Shown here piece by piece: positions 22,455 to 37,100 of a stretch of 64,000 nt of DNA. Source of the stretch: Gymnogyps californianus (taxonomy: Eukaryota > Chordata > Aves > Accipitriformes > Cathartidae); contig NC_059477.1 in assembly GCF_018139145.2 (NCBI RefSeq), forward strand, positions 43,949,600-44,013,599, read 5' to 3'. The notes under the pieces are model-generated. The model ran no database searches and was not told where the DNA came from. It saw only the letters and a list, made by a program, of their open reading frames with translations. Each line of letters opens with the position of its first letter. Within the stretch, counting starts at the first letter, position 1. The position numbers and the translations under genes were made by a program.

Positions 22455-25400
22455 CCGATGCTCCCGCTGGCCACGCTTGGCTGCAGAGGGGAGCTGCAGG
22501 AGGAGCAGCGTGTTCCCTCTGAAAAACAGGAATACATGCCAGAGTGATGCAGCAAGGGCGTGCTAGTTACAAACCATGGGCACATACAGGGTAATTCAAG
22601 TTTTGACAGCGTTAAAAACAGGCAGCTGCTGCTTTCTCCCTGGGAGACACTGCGCAAGGAGCCCGAAGGGATCGCTGATGAGGGGAGAGCAGCTCCTGCC
22701 TGTTTGAAGGCATTTGCCCGCACAGGTTGTTCTCCCCGTACTGTCCTCGGGAGCTGAGGGGCCGCCCGTCACCCCCAGGTCACGGCGGTGACTGAGAGCC
22801 TGGAAGCTGCTCGGATGCTGCAGCATCCCCAGCAGTATTTTTAAGCAGGCAGAGTTCACAGCTGGACTTGGAAAAAGGAAAAAGTAGCTGCGGGTTCCTC
22901 CCACCGCAGGCAGCTATTTATAAACAGAGCTGGGCAAAACCACCTCTCAAGGCTAGGAAAACATTTCATTTGCACAAACCCGAGGTGGTGTGATTTCTGC
23001 CTCTTTAAGCTTTTAAAAAAAGAAAAAGCCTGTACTGAAAGAGCCAAACGTTACGGAAGCAATTCAGGCTGCGGACCTTTCCCCGAGCAGAGCGTCGCCA
23101 GAATAGCCCTGCTCTCTGCTCCATCTGCGCTGGAGGAGCTCCTGTCCCCACCTGCCCATGGGTGCCACCGGGGCATTTCTCGGCCGTGCAGCCCGGCATT
23201 GCCAACGGCAGCAATGTGGCGTTGCCGTCCTCTGTCACAGGCCATCACCTTTGCACCAAGTTTGCAAGGCCTCAGCACTGGGGCTGGTCGGACGGGCTCT
23301 GTCTGGGCTTCGCTGGTTTGGTCTCGCTGCGACGGTGGTTTCTGTGACTATGGTGAGTTTGCTGTACTTTTGCTTATCTGTGTGTGGCACAACCATAGTT
23401 TAATGCAGACAGCAGTAAGAAGCAGCTGGTCTGTGCTGGGAGCACAGCAATAAGTTCTTGGCTTTACACACGTATAAGGTGTGCTTCCCTTTTGCCTTGC
23501 AGCGGCAGGCAGGACAAACTCAGTCACCCGCGATAACTATGTTTCGTGATCTTCTTTTCAGTGCTGCGAAAGCTGGGTGCAACCAGCTGCCACACATGAA
23601 AACTTCTAAAACAGCTGCATGAGAAAGGAAACGTCGGGTACGAAAGCAGAAATCAGCAGAGCAGAACTGCAGGCGGCAAGGCCGAAGCACAGCCATCCCT
23701 GAAAAGCGTGCACAAAAGTGGTCGCTGAAGGGATAGCCACCTGCTCCGAGCACAACTGAAATGGAGCGAAACCCAGGACACGCAGAAACACCGGTCAGAC
23801 ACAGAAACACAGGAACTCCTCACGGATTTCAGCAGCTTCCAGGGCTAGACCTTTAATGGGCGAGGGGAGAGTTTTTGCAGGATAGTACAGCCTTGAAGCC
23901 AGAATGATTTTCCACTGGATTTGAAATGTTCCCAGCAGAAGCCACAACCTGTTTCATGGTTTTGTGGAAAAAAACTTCCCAAGTAGAAATTACAGGCCAA
24001 GAGATCCCAGCAAAAAAAAAAAAAACAACCAAACCTGAGATACTGCAAAGGCCATAAAAAAAGGGCAAGGCTGGCTAGAGAGCTGCAAGCCAGCGTGAAC
24101 GAGGTGAATAGGTCTCGGGGCAGCCCAAGAGGCACTTCTAGGCCCTTGGAAGACGCTGCTGCGATGCCCCATGATCAGCGCTGGAGCCGCAGGAACCAGC
24201 GCGTTTAGCAGAGGGGCCATGCCTGCGCCCCAGGAGCAGCGAGCGTCCCCCGGCACCGCGCCGGCCCCTTCGCCCACCCAAAGCCAGCCCCGCGGGGCTG
24301 CCCTGCTAAAGCAAATTGGATTTGCCAGCTCTTGCGCTGGAGATGCCTCAGCTCACTCCGTGCTGCGCTAAATCAAGCCAAAAGATTTAGGACCCAAATG
24401 TTCCCCTCACCTCAAGCGGGTTTTCTGCCTCTTTACTGCTAACCCAGGGGCTGAGTGCCGTGACTGTGTCTTGCCCGTATTTGATGCAGGGTCTTGAGTT
24501 CAGGGAGGGGGTGCCTAGATCTGGGCACTGGGCAAGACCCGGTTAAGCAGTTAAGATCCCTTACAAGGTCAGGCTCAGTAGCATTCAGAAACTTAATCAA
24601 AATTTTAAGTTTAAAAAGGAATTGCATTCTCCAGAGCAGCCGCACTTCTTTCTGCAGTAAACTCGCGTTGGCCCCTTTATCCACGGGGGATAAGAAGAGA
24701 AAAGGTAATCCCTTGGCTGTTAGGAAATCAAGCAAACCCTTCAATGACCCCACGATCAGTGAGAACACCTCCTCTGCTCAAGGTCCAGAGCACCTTCCAC
24801 ACACATTGCTCGGAGCCCCAGCCCTGTGAACCACAGCATCACCACGCAGTGTTGCCCATACGCCCACCCTCCTCCTGCCCCGACTCCCGGGAGGCAGAGC
24901 AGGGATCCTTCCAGATTGCTCTCTGCGAGGAGAGACGCCATTTTAAAAGAGTTTTCTCGTTCGTTTTGCTCTCTGAGCTGTTTGGCTTGCCTGTGAGCTC
25001 CTTCCTCCCCTCGGAAGGCTGGGGCACTGCTGATCTCGACGACGACGCAGCCGCCCCGCAGAGCTCGCCTGTCACCCACATCCTGTTTTTGATCGTGGCC
25101 GTGAACATGTCATGTTGTCATCTTGTAGCAACCAAAGCATGCTCTCGCCGCCGCTGGAAGAGCATCATTTATTTGGTCTTTCTTAAGGCCTTTCTTAAGC
25201 TTGTTGGGTGTCCAGGCTCATTCGGCCTTTCCACACTACAAGCAAGCACCTATCTCCCAAGGTATGTCAAATTAACTTTCCATACCAAAAGGAATCACTG
25301 CTTTGGACGGTAAAGCTGCACTAATTTCCACCAGAGACACAGCCTTAGGGAGTAGAGTTCATACAGTGTTTTAAATACCTGGTTTTTTCCCCTCTATAAA

Positions 25401-27349
25401 ACAAGGCGGAGGATGTAGGCTGTGACCAAGGCACCCTGTCCAGCCCCACCTCTGCCACTGGGTCTCTATAAACCAGCTGCAACAAAGGCAAAAGGAGACT
25501 TCAATTCAGGAGCTGCAGGGGGAAAAGTGAAGCAGGCCCCAGTCAGGCTGACACTTTTTTATCGGTCTCTGCAGATCAGTCAGCCCACACTCTCCAAGGC
25601 AAAGAGCTCTGGCCTGGCTTTGGGCATGCACTGATTTTCACCCAAGTGAAAGAGTCTGTTAGCACCGGTGGGCAAAGCTTCAACCCTCTGGTCAGACACA
25701 TCGGGCTAGGAATATTTTGTCTTCTGACACAAATGCATGCAACAGTCGTGGGTCCAAATACTCCTCGGCCAGGTAGAGAGCGGAGTGCTCCCGCTGCTGA
25801 GGAGGAAGGCACCACCGGCCACCCACAGCCACGTGCAGCAACGCGCCAGACTTAGACCGGCTGGAAACGTCCACGTGTTTCTGGAGGTGAGCATCCCCCA
25901 GGGGCTGGGGGATGAACTGACGGCAGAGGGGCTCACGGGCTGCACTGCAGGTGCTCGGTTCAGCAGCGCCGACAGAACATCATTCCCGTACGTAAAAACC
26001 TCGTGAGCGGCCCTCCTCATTGCCCTCCAGCTCTCCCAGAGACTTGCCATATTACCATCTACTTAATCCTTTTAAGAGAAATTACAGACACCAGTACAGA
26101 CTCTGCTGGCTTAGCAATGTCCATTAATTAGAGAAGTATTGGGAACAGGTTGTTTTTATTTGGGGTTCATCTCGGAGGGAAGCTATTGGGTTTAGCCTGA
26201 GGTTTCTGAAAAGACCAGGAAATCCTGCCACAGCAGTACCTGAATGGTAAACAACCACATCGTCTGCTCGGTCAAAAGATGAATGAGTCACACAAGGTAT
26301 TTAAATTATATTTTAAATTCTTCCAATTGTATTTGAAAAACATAATTAGGTTGCTTGGGCTGAACAAACAGCCTATTTCTGTGTTGCCTGAGAGGGAAAT
26401 AAAATTTCTCTTTTTTCTTCACATCTATGTGCCCATATTTATTAAATCACTTCATATAAGCCATCAAGTCAATCTTACTGCCTGAAGTCTCTGCTCCTGA
26501 AGAAATGTGAACAGCTAATGATCTTCCTGCCGACGAGCAGTGGGAACACCAGCCCAAGGGGCATCTCCCCCAGCCCCCGGGTCCGCAGAGGGACCGGGTG
26601 CCAGGCATAGCCCTCGAAGGAGGTCCCCAGAGTGCAACCTGCGACCTGCCACCGCGTCCAGGCACAGAACGATCCCGCTCGTCCCTGCAGGACAATCCTC
26701 CGCCTTTACTTCTCTCGCCTTAAAGAGGTCAAACCAATCTGAGCTATACAGTTAGACCATTGTAAGCGGACGAGTATTTTCTCAAATCCGGCAAAACTGC
26801 AGAAAACGCTGTTTCTAGCACGGCTGGCAGGCACTGCAGAGAAGAGTGCCGCGACTTCGGCAGGGCATGGCAGAGCCGCGCTGGGAAGCAGGAGACGCAC
26901 AGAGACCGGCCGCCCTTTGCTGGCTGCCCGCTGCCTGCCGCCTGCACCCTCCCCACGGCCAGGGGAGCCGATCCCTGCTTTGGAGACTGGGAAGCCGATT
27001 GTGGAGTTCACCCTTTCTTTTTCTGTCACACATACCGAGCGTGCACGTCCTCGAGCAGCAGCAGCGTCTCAGGGCAATGGCCTTGCACAGGCAGCGGGAG
27101 CCGGTGCGGGCAGCCCCGCGGTGAAACGGCCGGCACGGGTCCTGACGGCCACGCATGTGCCGGGGGAGTTGGCGAGTGTGCTCCTGGCCCGCTCCAGCAC
27201 GCCCACGTAAATCACCCACCGCAAACCACAGGTAAATCTCTGCCCTTCGTTTCAAAACGTTACTGCCCAGGGTCTCTCTCTGTCGTACGCTCTGGGCTCC
27301 GTCCTCTTTCTAACGGGGCTCTGTCACTGGTTTTAGTAGAAGCACTTGC

Positions 27350-27355
27350 TTTATT
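27350..27355 (-). terminator. Candidate CYTIP polyadenylation signal AATAAA
   Basis: AATAAA on the minus strand, about 370 bp past the CYTIP stop. Further signals lie downstream toward 26.4 kb. Confidence 0.35.
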
Positions 27356-27720
27356 AAAGACCTTTGGAAGACCATGACTTCGGTAACAGGAAATAAATAG
27401 CTATCAATTTTGCATTCAATTAAAACCTGTTATTAACACTAAAGTATGCTGAGGAAATTCTGCAAAGGTTCTTCACATTTCAGAGTTAGTCATTTTTCAC
27501 GTTAATGAAGAGGTCCACAGTGTGCTCTGATTAAAAATTAAAATAATTAAAAACCCCAGAGCTTTTTAAATATCATCAGTACTGTTGTCTGGAGGACTGC
27601 CATGCAGTGCCACCACGCTTCACCCACTGCGTGCTTCTGGGTGAGCTGCTGCCCTCGGTCCCAGGCCACGCAGCAGTCCCACGTGCGGAGCCCCAGACAT
27701 CAAGGATGACACGTGCGATG

Positions 27721-28193
27721 TCAGACCCGACTTTCTTCCTCTTCCACCGCCCGGTGAAGGCCTGGAATGAATTTCAAAAGATGCTTTCGGACACTGGATC
27801 TCCTGTTTTTCCGCGGGAGGGTCCCAAAACTACTGGTGCAGCTGCTCCCCTCCCAGAGCGGGGACATGGACCCGCTGCTGGCCAGGCTGATGCTGCGGTT
27901 CCTCCGCAGGGAGGACCTCCCGGCTGCGCCGTCCCCGTCCCTGGGGAAGAAGCAGTCGTCATCCACGCTCGACTGGCGGCTCAGGCTCTCTGCAGCCGAA
28001 TCCTCGAAGGCGCCGCTCTGGTAGAAGCTGTCCTCACTGTCCACGGTCATCGAGCTCAGCCGGCTGCGGGAGCTGCTCTCGCTGGAGAAGCGAGGCTTCA
28101 TCGGAAAGAGGGGAGCCGGCGTGCTGCAGCCACCAAGCGAGCTGGACTCTTCCAGCTCCAGCATGCCCAGCAGAGCGTTGTCGTTCACCTCCC
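27721..28193 (-). CDS. CYTIP: CYTIP terminal coding exon 8
   Basis: 156 residues plus TGA, Ser-rich. Includes [40 protein letters not shown] and the conserved end. The last four residues ESRV fit a class I PDZ ligand (S/T-x-V). Confidence 0.97.
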
Positions 28194-31100
28194 CTGGAAG
28201 CAGAAGCCAAAGAGGAGCGTTATTGACCGGCATCTGCTCAAGGCCGGAGAGCAGGACGCCTGGGCCACGGTGGCAGAGGCGAACATCATGCCCAGCATCG
28301 CAGCGCAGGGAGCAGCCCCTTTCCCTCGGGGGAAGCCGCTTCCCGGCTGTGGGGTGCTCTCTGCCCCTGCCTTCCCCCATATGCAGAATCAAAGCTGCTC
28401 CCTGGGCAACCCAAAAAAACCCCAAACAAACATAACTCTCCCCTGATAAGTCCAAATTAAGAATGGAAAAAAACTTTGCAACCCACATCAACTCCTTTCC
28501 TAGAACTCATGCAAAAGAGCCTTTTGTCTGCATTAGTCAAGCAGCATCCCAATGCATTACTCGCAGAAGAAAAAGCTTTCCCTGGGCCAGCCCCCTGCCT
28601 TCATTAACAGGGGAAAAAGAAAGCAAATGAAAATCAGATTAAAGAATTGCTTTTTACTGATCAGACAGCGTTTCCGCAGAAGGACTCAGCAGCGCTGCGG
28701 TTTCCTACCCGGAAACGAGGACGTACCGTGCAGCAAGCGCTGTTCCTGTAAGAGCAGAGAGCGCAACTCCACCCATTTCTGCTGCAGAGTTTGCTGTAGA
28801 GGAGAAAGAGGGCTCTGTCACTCATACACTTTCACAGAAGCATAAAACACTTGTAAAGAAAAACATGTATCTAGAAAATACAGGTCACCTAGAGGAAGCA
28901 CTTGTATGCCCCTCTTTTTACCGACACCATTTTCCCAGAGTTTAGCAAATTTCTTCCAGAAAGCACAAGCCCACTCATGTCCTGGGTGCTTCGGCTGAGC
29001 TGAGGTACCGTACACGTCTGAGTTGAAAAGCAGCAGCCTGAAATCCGGAGGGCGTGCTGCTTGCCTTCAGCCAGCAACGGCGACACCGGCTCTCCTCCGC
29101 AGCCCGCAGGCTGCCCTCCTCCAGCCCTCCGCAGCTCCGGAGCCCACCAGCCGGGAACGGGCACCCCGCTCCTCCTTCCTGGGTCCGGCAGCGCAGCGTG
29201 GGGATGGCACAGCTAACCGTCCCTGACCCTGTGTTAAGAACACACCGCCCTGCGCATCCTTACAACCTCTAAGTGCTGCATGCCATCCAACACCGAGCAA
29301 CGTTTTTCTTTCCCTCTGTTGCGGGTCAGCTTTTGGTGTAAAAATAAACTGTTGCATAGTTGATTAAAATAAACAAAACCAACAGGTGAGCCTCTGCCTG
29401 GAGATAGTCGCAGCAGGCACTTCCCCAGTAACCTGCACGAGCCCGGTGCGCCTCAGACACACAGCCGGCAAATCACGCGTTTATACACCCAAAGCGACCA
29501 GACTAAGCTTGCGCGGGCGATCCTGTTACTGCATTCACATTTCTTCTCTTTCCCACATTTCGGAAAAACCAATCACAAAATGAAAACCGCGGCCCGGCTG
29601 CAGGGTGGTGAGGCACTGGGATGCCCGGCAGACAGCACCGGCACGGCAAGCCCCCGGCACCCCGCAGAGGCCAGGCAGCCCCCCCAGCAGCAGGAGGAGG
29701 GGGCGGCACGGGGGCTCCTCCTGGGGCTCCCTCGATGTACGGAGCAGGAGCCATTTACAAGGGCGCCGGGAAACAAGCCTTCTCCCAGCCGCTCTTCTCG
29801 CTGAATCACTTCCTAGCGGGTTTGGACATGCTCGGGCAGAGCGCTGGTGCATCGGGTCTGACGGGCGCCGGGCAGCTGGGCAGCCTTCGCCAAACCAGAG
29901 GTACGGGGTGGCTCCAGCTTCCCCCCAACTGCCGTTCCTACAACACTAAAACAGGCTCGCCTGCACAACGGGAGCAATGACAGCTTTTAAGCTGTCTGCT
30001 TTTACAAGCTCTACACACTGTTGAATAGGTAGTTTCTAGAAGTTTATAGTTCAACTAAACCTAGGAAATTGTACGCAAGAGGTGCTGGGGCGTTGCCCAA
30101 AGGTTTTCCCCATCCGGACCTAACCAAAAGAGCAGCGACCTCCTAGTCCTGGTTTCTCCCATCTAATTAATCTGTAATAGCAGTGGGACTGTCAGAATAA
30201 CTGATGCACGGAGCGAGTACCTGCTCGCGGCAGGGTGCCCGTTCCGCCGGCACAGCAGCGGTGGGCGCAGAGGGGTGCGTGTCCCAGCTGCAGTGCCTTG
30301 CACGGGCTGCTCCGCTGGCTCCTGTGTCCCAAGGGCAGGACACGCTTGTGCAACTGCACGGCCAAACCTGTGATGCTTAGCACTCTCGGGCACGTCGTCA
30401 CCTCGCTGTGGTTACAGGGGTTACAGCACAGCCTTCAGCAAGGCGTCAGAGACAATTATAAACAGAATTAGGTTCTTTCTGCTGCAGCCACACTGGTGTG
30501 AGGGCGCGGGGCCAGGCACACACCCATATCTTACTCTGTAATGATGCTCATTGCAGCGGTTTGGCACTTCTGGGAAACAGCTGTTATCTAAAAACTCCCC
30601 TCTTGAAACAGAACCTTTCACAGCAGATTTTGAGATTTTGGCTTTTTAATTTCCCTGGAAAGGGAGCGGGGGGAAAACGGCCCATTTCTGGTGACTTTAC
30701 CGGTTATTTCATCCAGATCTCTAAGGGACCAGACAGAACGGCTTGTCATGGAGCACTGACTGTGGCCGGGATGGAAGCATCCTGCTGCTGCGTTCTCATT
30801 AACACAGTGATGAGCTCTCTGGCTCTGAGGTCTGGCTCGTTTCTCGCCATGTCTGGACTAACCAGCCGGCTGGGCGGTCTCAGCATCCCCGACCACTGTC
30901 CCGGCTCCCGCCAGCCTCGGGCACGGGGGACACGGTCACGTGCAGCTCCACGTGAGGCCGGTGTGGCCCCTGCACTCGCACCGGTCTCCCAACGCCTCCT
31001 GCCCTGCCAGACCACGCCGGGCGTGCAGGGGTTTGTCCCAGCCCCAGCCCCACAGGGAGCACCAGCGCTGCCTCCAGGCTCGGCTCTCCCAGCGGTTCCT

Positions 31101-34100
31101 GCACCCGAGAGCCGAGAGCCCCCCACAGCTTCTTGGTCAGTTTTACCTCCTTTGGAGAGAAAATAACAGCTGGCTGCAGGGGAGCAATGCCTAAAACCAT
31201 CCCAGCTATTTCCAAAAGCATCCTCCATAGCCCCTGTCAATTTAACAAGCCTTGGAGGGGAAACCAAGCTCATGGGGGTCTCACCCTCGTCTCCTCGCCC
31301 CTGCCCATCTTCTAGGCTGAAGTGACGGTGACCAAGATATCGCCCGTACAGCCAGGCACTGCCCTCGGCACCCCGCCAGCCGCAGACCGGCGGAGCTTGG
31401 GAGGGAGCCCTCCTCTCCTCACCCTCCAGCCCCGACGGCTACCGGTTACATCACCTACAGCATCAGTGTCGTGCAGCAAATTACAATGCCCCTGTGCTGT
31501 ACTCTCGTAAATGCAGCACAAACCAAATTAAATAAACATTGTTTTAAACATGCTAAATACTAAACATGAAATCGCCCCCGTGGCAGGACTTATATTTTAT
31601 AGGCAATGGCACATATGGCAAACCCCGTCCCTGCTGCTCAGCTCTGGCAAGCCTAACCCATTTGGCATGAGGCTTATTCTAGCCAGATTAATTTTTAATG
31701 CACTTTTTGACATACCATATTCCTATGCGGAGGGTTTTGGCGTAGAGTTGCCATAAGGAAAAACCCGTCACTCAGGTCAACCGAGTCCTGGCTTTGGAAA
31801 GCCCCGGCCTTTGCGGTGCCTGCGGCACTGTGGCTGCAGCGGGGCAAGCAGAGAGGCACGCCGGGGCCCCGGCACCCGAAAACCTGCTGCCAGCCCGGCT
31901 GCCTCAGACTCGGCTGGGGGAACGGGAGTTCTGCAAGTCGGAGGTGCCGTCAGCGTGCTGTCGCTAATGAGCCTGAGCTCTGCTTGTGAAAGCCTGCCTT
32001 CCCTTTTTGCTAGATACAGAGTACATTAAAATACGCTGTTCTGTTCTTACAGGGGAGGATTGCCTGCCAGCTGGGCACAGCGGAGACACAGACAGAAACG
32101 GAAATATTTAGAGAGTTAGAGAAATTATTGTGGGGGAAAATGTTACAAAAAAAATATACAGAAAATATTACAGGGACCGTGGCTGGGGGTGCTGGCAGCA
32201 GGGGACACCCGGGTGTCTGCCCCCTGCCAGGACACCCAGCCCCACGGACACCCACCTACCCCCATTAGCAATGAATCCACAACAGCCCTCTACCTTTGAC
32301 AGCAGATTAACTAATTAATTACTAAGTAATTACCTTCAGTAACTGCAGCTTGGCCTCCAGCTCCATTTTCCGCAGAAACATGGCCCCGTTGACAGTCTCT
32401 AACCTGTGAAGAACAGGCGATGTCGGCACCGAAGCGGAGAGGAGCGCCGAGCGCTGCTGGGGCTGCCGGGCCCCGCACCGCTGCTCACCGCAGCGCACCG
32501 CACCGCACCGCACCGCAGCGCGTGGTGCCGTGGTGTCCTCGGGCAGCGGCCGCGCGTGGGGACGGGGAGCACCCAGCCCGGCTGAACCCTCTCCTCCACG
32601 GCTGTCTTCAGCAGCGGCGGTGCTGGTGGAAGACGAGCAAACACATGGCGGGGCAGGAGAAAAAGGACCGGGGGAGCAATGCTGGGGCACCTTCCCGGAG
32701 CTCCCCTCTCCCTCCCCAGCCCTCACCTGCAGTAAGAGCGCAGCTCTGCACAACCAAGCCCACGGGGATTTCTGCCTCTGAGACAGCGCAGGGCTGCAGC
32801 GTAGCACGAGAAGCTTTCTTGGCTTCCAGCGGGACAGGCTATTAAGCTAAAAACCATTTGAAGGAGGGGTGCCTACCTTAAATAGTTCCCTGAAGACTTT
32901 ATCAAGTCTACTATTTGCTTGTGACTAAAACCATCAGTGTTCACACCGTTGATGCTGGCGAGGATATCGCCTGTTAGAGATACAGAGAGGTGAAAATTAG
33001 CATCTGCAGCACACGCACGCCTTCCACATGCTCTACAATAAAAGCAATTGGGAGAAACGCAAGATAGAGCCACCCACAGCAGGAAAAAAACACGAATAGT
33101 TACCAATTTGAAGGCCAGAAAGATGGGCAGGACTTTCTTCTTGAATTTTGCAGACGCAAGTGCATACCTCCAGGGAGTAATCATTTTGGTGCGGAAATCT
33201 AATAGTCTGTTAATACCAAAGTGACAGTGTTACCAATATTAAAGCCATGAAAACAATTTTAAAATTAATCTTTTCACACATTTTTTCAATGAGAAACCTG
33301 TGATGAGCAGGCTATATTATCATGCAAGTGAGAACACCAAAGTGTTATAACCTAACAATTAGAAATTGCATTTTTACGATAGAGAACAGCCGACACCTGA
33401 CAGATGCCTGCACGTTGTTTTTGCAAAAAACTAGTTTTAAAGCAAGCTGGTTATTCATTGTCAAAAACTCAGCGACTTCAGTCAAGAATATCTCTTAGCA
33501 TGGATGCGGATTGCTTTCTGGAAAGATATTTCGTGTTCCCAGCCACAGCATGGCAGGGTGTGACTCGGGCTTTTCAAGTGATCGACTCCTACTCATTCTG
33601 AATGCCGCGTGAAGTCAGCTGGTGCTGCCAGATAGATCGGTTCGCAATGAGAACTGAAAAGCAAGAAGACTTGAACCTACTTTTGCTCTTTTGGCCCCTT
33701 AAACTCATTATCCACACACGTCCCCACACCCCCTCAAAAGTGCTTTTTATTCTTGACTTATACATTTAAATATATATTAAGTAATTCTAAGTATAAATCT
33801 ATCATGTGATTATCAGTGCTGACACGTATTTAGAAAAATGCAAAAGTAGGCGATGCAGCCTGACCAGATCTTGCAACGACAGGAAATGTCTTCTTGGTTA
33901 CATGCAAATATCAGTATTTAGCCACATCTTCCTACCAAAATTTAAGACTGAAGCTGAACTTCCTGAAAACCTGTGACAGCCACATCTAACCCAGATATAA
34001 GAAGTCATGTTAGATTCCCAGATTTCTCAGTCAGCGTGGGACAAATAGGGAAGAAGACTGGGTGAGTTCAGAGCTTATCTGGCCAACTCACAGTGATTTC

Positions 34101-37100
34101 AGCCCTTAGACCAACAGTAAAACTTTTGGCTAAACTAAGAGCGCCAAGTGAAACACGAGGGTCTTGGAGGACATGCCACTGCAGGTCACACTTGCCTTTT
34201 ATTTTTTTGACCTATTTCAGAGTGGTAGGTCTCACCTACCAACCTGAAAGATTAGGCCAGCTTGAGTGATACGAGCTGGACAAGCAGGATGGGATTCGTC
34301 ACACCTAAATGGAGCCATCTGGACAGAGGTGTCTCGACGTCCCCACCGGAGCCACCGGGAGAGGCGGACATCTCCAGGGTGTGACCAATGGCCCCAAGAG
34401 AAGCACTCCGACCGGGAGGGTGGACTTCCCTCTCGGGTACCACCTTCTCATGGACTGCGGAAGGCAGCTGGGCCATGGTTGAGGAGGGGACACTTAGCTT
34501 TTAGGTGAGGGGAGAGACGTGCTACGAGCGCGTCTGCTCTGCAAACACCTAGGCACTTTGGGAGCCGCACGGCGTCTGTCTCGGCCCCAGGCTCTGGTCC
34601 GCAAGTGGGAAGGAGGAGAAGAAGCGGTAACACGCAAGAAGCTCTGGTGTTTGGCCATCACTGCAGTTCTCGTGAGCTCCCTGCAGATGGTAGACCTGGA
34701 GTTTCACATCATCTTATTCTGGTTTGCCTAAATTTAACTTGCAGTAATGAAATTACAGCTTCTACATAATGGCTTATCCTTAGTATCAGACAGATGCTGC
34801 CTTTCCGTAGCCCCGACTTTCTAGTGAAGTGCTCACGCTGAATGTACGTTCAGGAAGAAAATGTGCCAAGAACAATTATTTTTAATCAGAATGTCACATA
34901 TAATGAAAATCTGCCCTGACAATTTATACAAAAGCCCAATAATTGACTCAATTATCCTCTCTCCTGAAAGCTCTCCACTGTTCACGAGCTGAACGCTTAC
35001 CCGCTCATTAGTCACAGAACCAAATTTGAAAAAGTTAAGCTTTTCCTAATACACTAATTTCACTGAAAATACTGTTTTCCTTTTGTGCACAGATATGGGC
35101 AAGCACTTTGAAGATGCCCTGCCACCGCAGTAATCGAAACAGAGGGGCGACGTGGGAGGGTCTCGCAGGCACCGGCTCACGAAACCGGCTCCTGCCTGCA
35201 GGTCCCGCGGCAGGCAGAGCTCTGTGGTACTGCCACAACCCGCTGCTCCCAAAATGACATCCTTTTATTCCTGGGATTATTTTTTATTTATAACCAGGAT
35301 TTTAGCAGGCCTACTGATCTCAGAGTTACCTTTCTCACAAAAATCTACAGAACAAAAATCTCCCGTTAGCAGTACTCCTGACAAGATTCTGGTTTTCCTA
35401 TTCGATGATTTACTGACTTCTACATCTAACAGAATTTCTTCCTATATGATTTAGCCCCCCAAAAAGTCATGCTTAGCAGTTATTTATTAAAAAACACACC
35501 GATACTGTACATGTATTTCAAAAATACATGTGTCTATATATGTTAAAGGAGGTAGCAAAATGCTAGTACAAGGTATTTTTTGGAGAGAGAGTTTTTTTAT
35601 CTCCCTCTTTTTATATGAAAATATTCTCATATACAGTTCTCCCCAAAAATATTCACTTATGGAGGTAAGAAGGCATTGCCATTGCCTCATATTTGGATTT
35701 GGATGAGATCTCTCCTGCATTCAACGCTCTGACTTGTGAGGCGGCCAGAAATGCTCATCTGTGGCCTTCGCTATGAAAAAGCCTTGGAAATGCATCCTAG
35801 TTCTGTATCACTACTGTAAGCTCTTCAAATTTCACAAGGAACTGGCAGATACCTTTCTCTGCTCTATGCTGTCTTAACCTAATTTTGAGGATGTGACACT
35901 TAAGAGTTTGCACCATATTTTATTTTTAAATGAATCGACTTGTCATTTAAGTCTTACCTGGATTTCAAACCCGAATGTCTCTTTATCTTCTTTTAATATA
36001 GCAACGAGGTGTCTGTAAGAGGAATGCACAGAATTCCGTATGAACACTGGGGTGCCACACTTCGTGCACTCTGTATTTCTAACCAAAACAATCGTGTCCC
36101 CATCATTGCCCCTCCCTGTGCTAGCAGGGTGTCAGCATGCCTTCCCTCAGACATTGCAGCGGTGGTGCTTGCTCTTTCCTTACTCAAACTACATGTCACA
36201 AATTCACCTGCACGTCCCAGGTGTTGGGTACCACTCTCTGCCTTGCACCCTTATCCCACACAGGGCTGCTAAATGGGAAGATTCCCAGGACACACGTTTC
36301 ATGCAGAATAAGTAAATAACAGTGATTACAGAAGAATATCTTCATACCTTTGTGGCCTGGAGGAGTCGCCCAAGGAGCTGGATCTGGCTAAGGCAAGCTG
36401 TAACCAGAAATGGGAGTGGAAAAGGGTCAGTAGGGTCATGGTTCTTTGAGGCACATGGCTAAAATCAGCAGTTCAGAGAAAAACTAGAACTAGCTGGTGG
36501 CCTCCCACCACCAGCTTGCACCAACGCAGCCTCTCCCTCAGTCAGATGAGAACTTAAACTTTCAGATCAGGAGGAAGAGCAGCTAGGTACAGGACGCAAG
36601 ACAACTCATCATCATGTTCAAAGCCACTTGTTAGATGCTGATGGCGAGCTCAGCCGGGCACAGGCAGAGAGTCAGCAGCCAACAGCAATGACCTCCGGGT
36701 GTGCTGACCGCTCTCTGCAAAGCTTGGAAAAGGTGCTCCCTCCTGCCCGAGAAGTCTTCCTCCACCCTACAATTCCTTTCCGAGTGAGTTAGAGAGTATT
36801 TTTACACAGTAACAGGTCTGATAGCAGCACCCGTGGAGGATGTTTAACTGGCATTGCTGCAAGGCGAAGTATCCACTGCAACACATTCTGCTGGGAAGGA
36901 TTGCACTAACCTACAAGAGGTGGTTGTTGAAGGAATTCATGTTTATTTTTATTATGTTGGAAATTAAGCCCTGGAAAACTGGCTATAGGTCTGCTTTTTC
37001 ATTTTTCCAAACCTTTTAAATACAAAACTGAGTATTTCCAAAATAAAAAAAAACATGGGTACTCTTAGCACATCATAATATTGTTTCAATTGTTCACCTC

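Larger units (their letters stand above)
19290..27720. other. Intergenic region between ERMN start and CYTIP stop
   Basis: Should hold the ERMN promoter and any noncoding 5' exons just right of 19289 (GC- and CpG-rich at 19.3-19.5 kb) and the CYTIP 3' UTR at the far end. Otherwise unique sequence with two small tandem repeats. No further gene recognised. Confidence 0.6.

Noticed and set aside
22376..22723. Poly-Ala/poly-Leu frames around 22.4 kb
   Set aside because: Caused by the CTG repeat; no start context, splice sites or homology.
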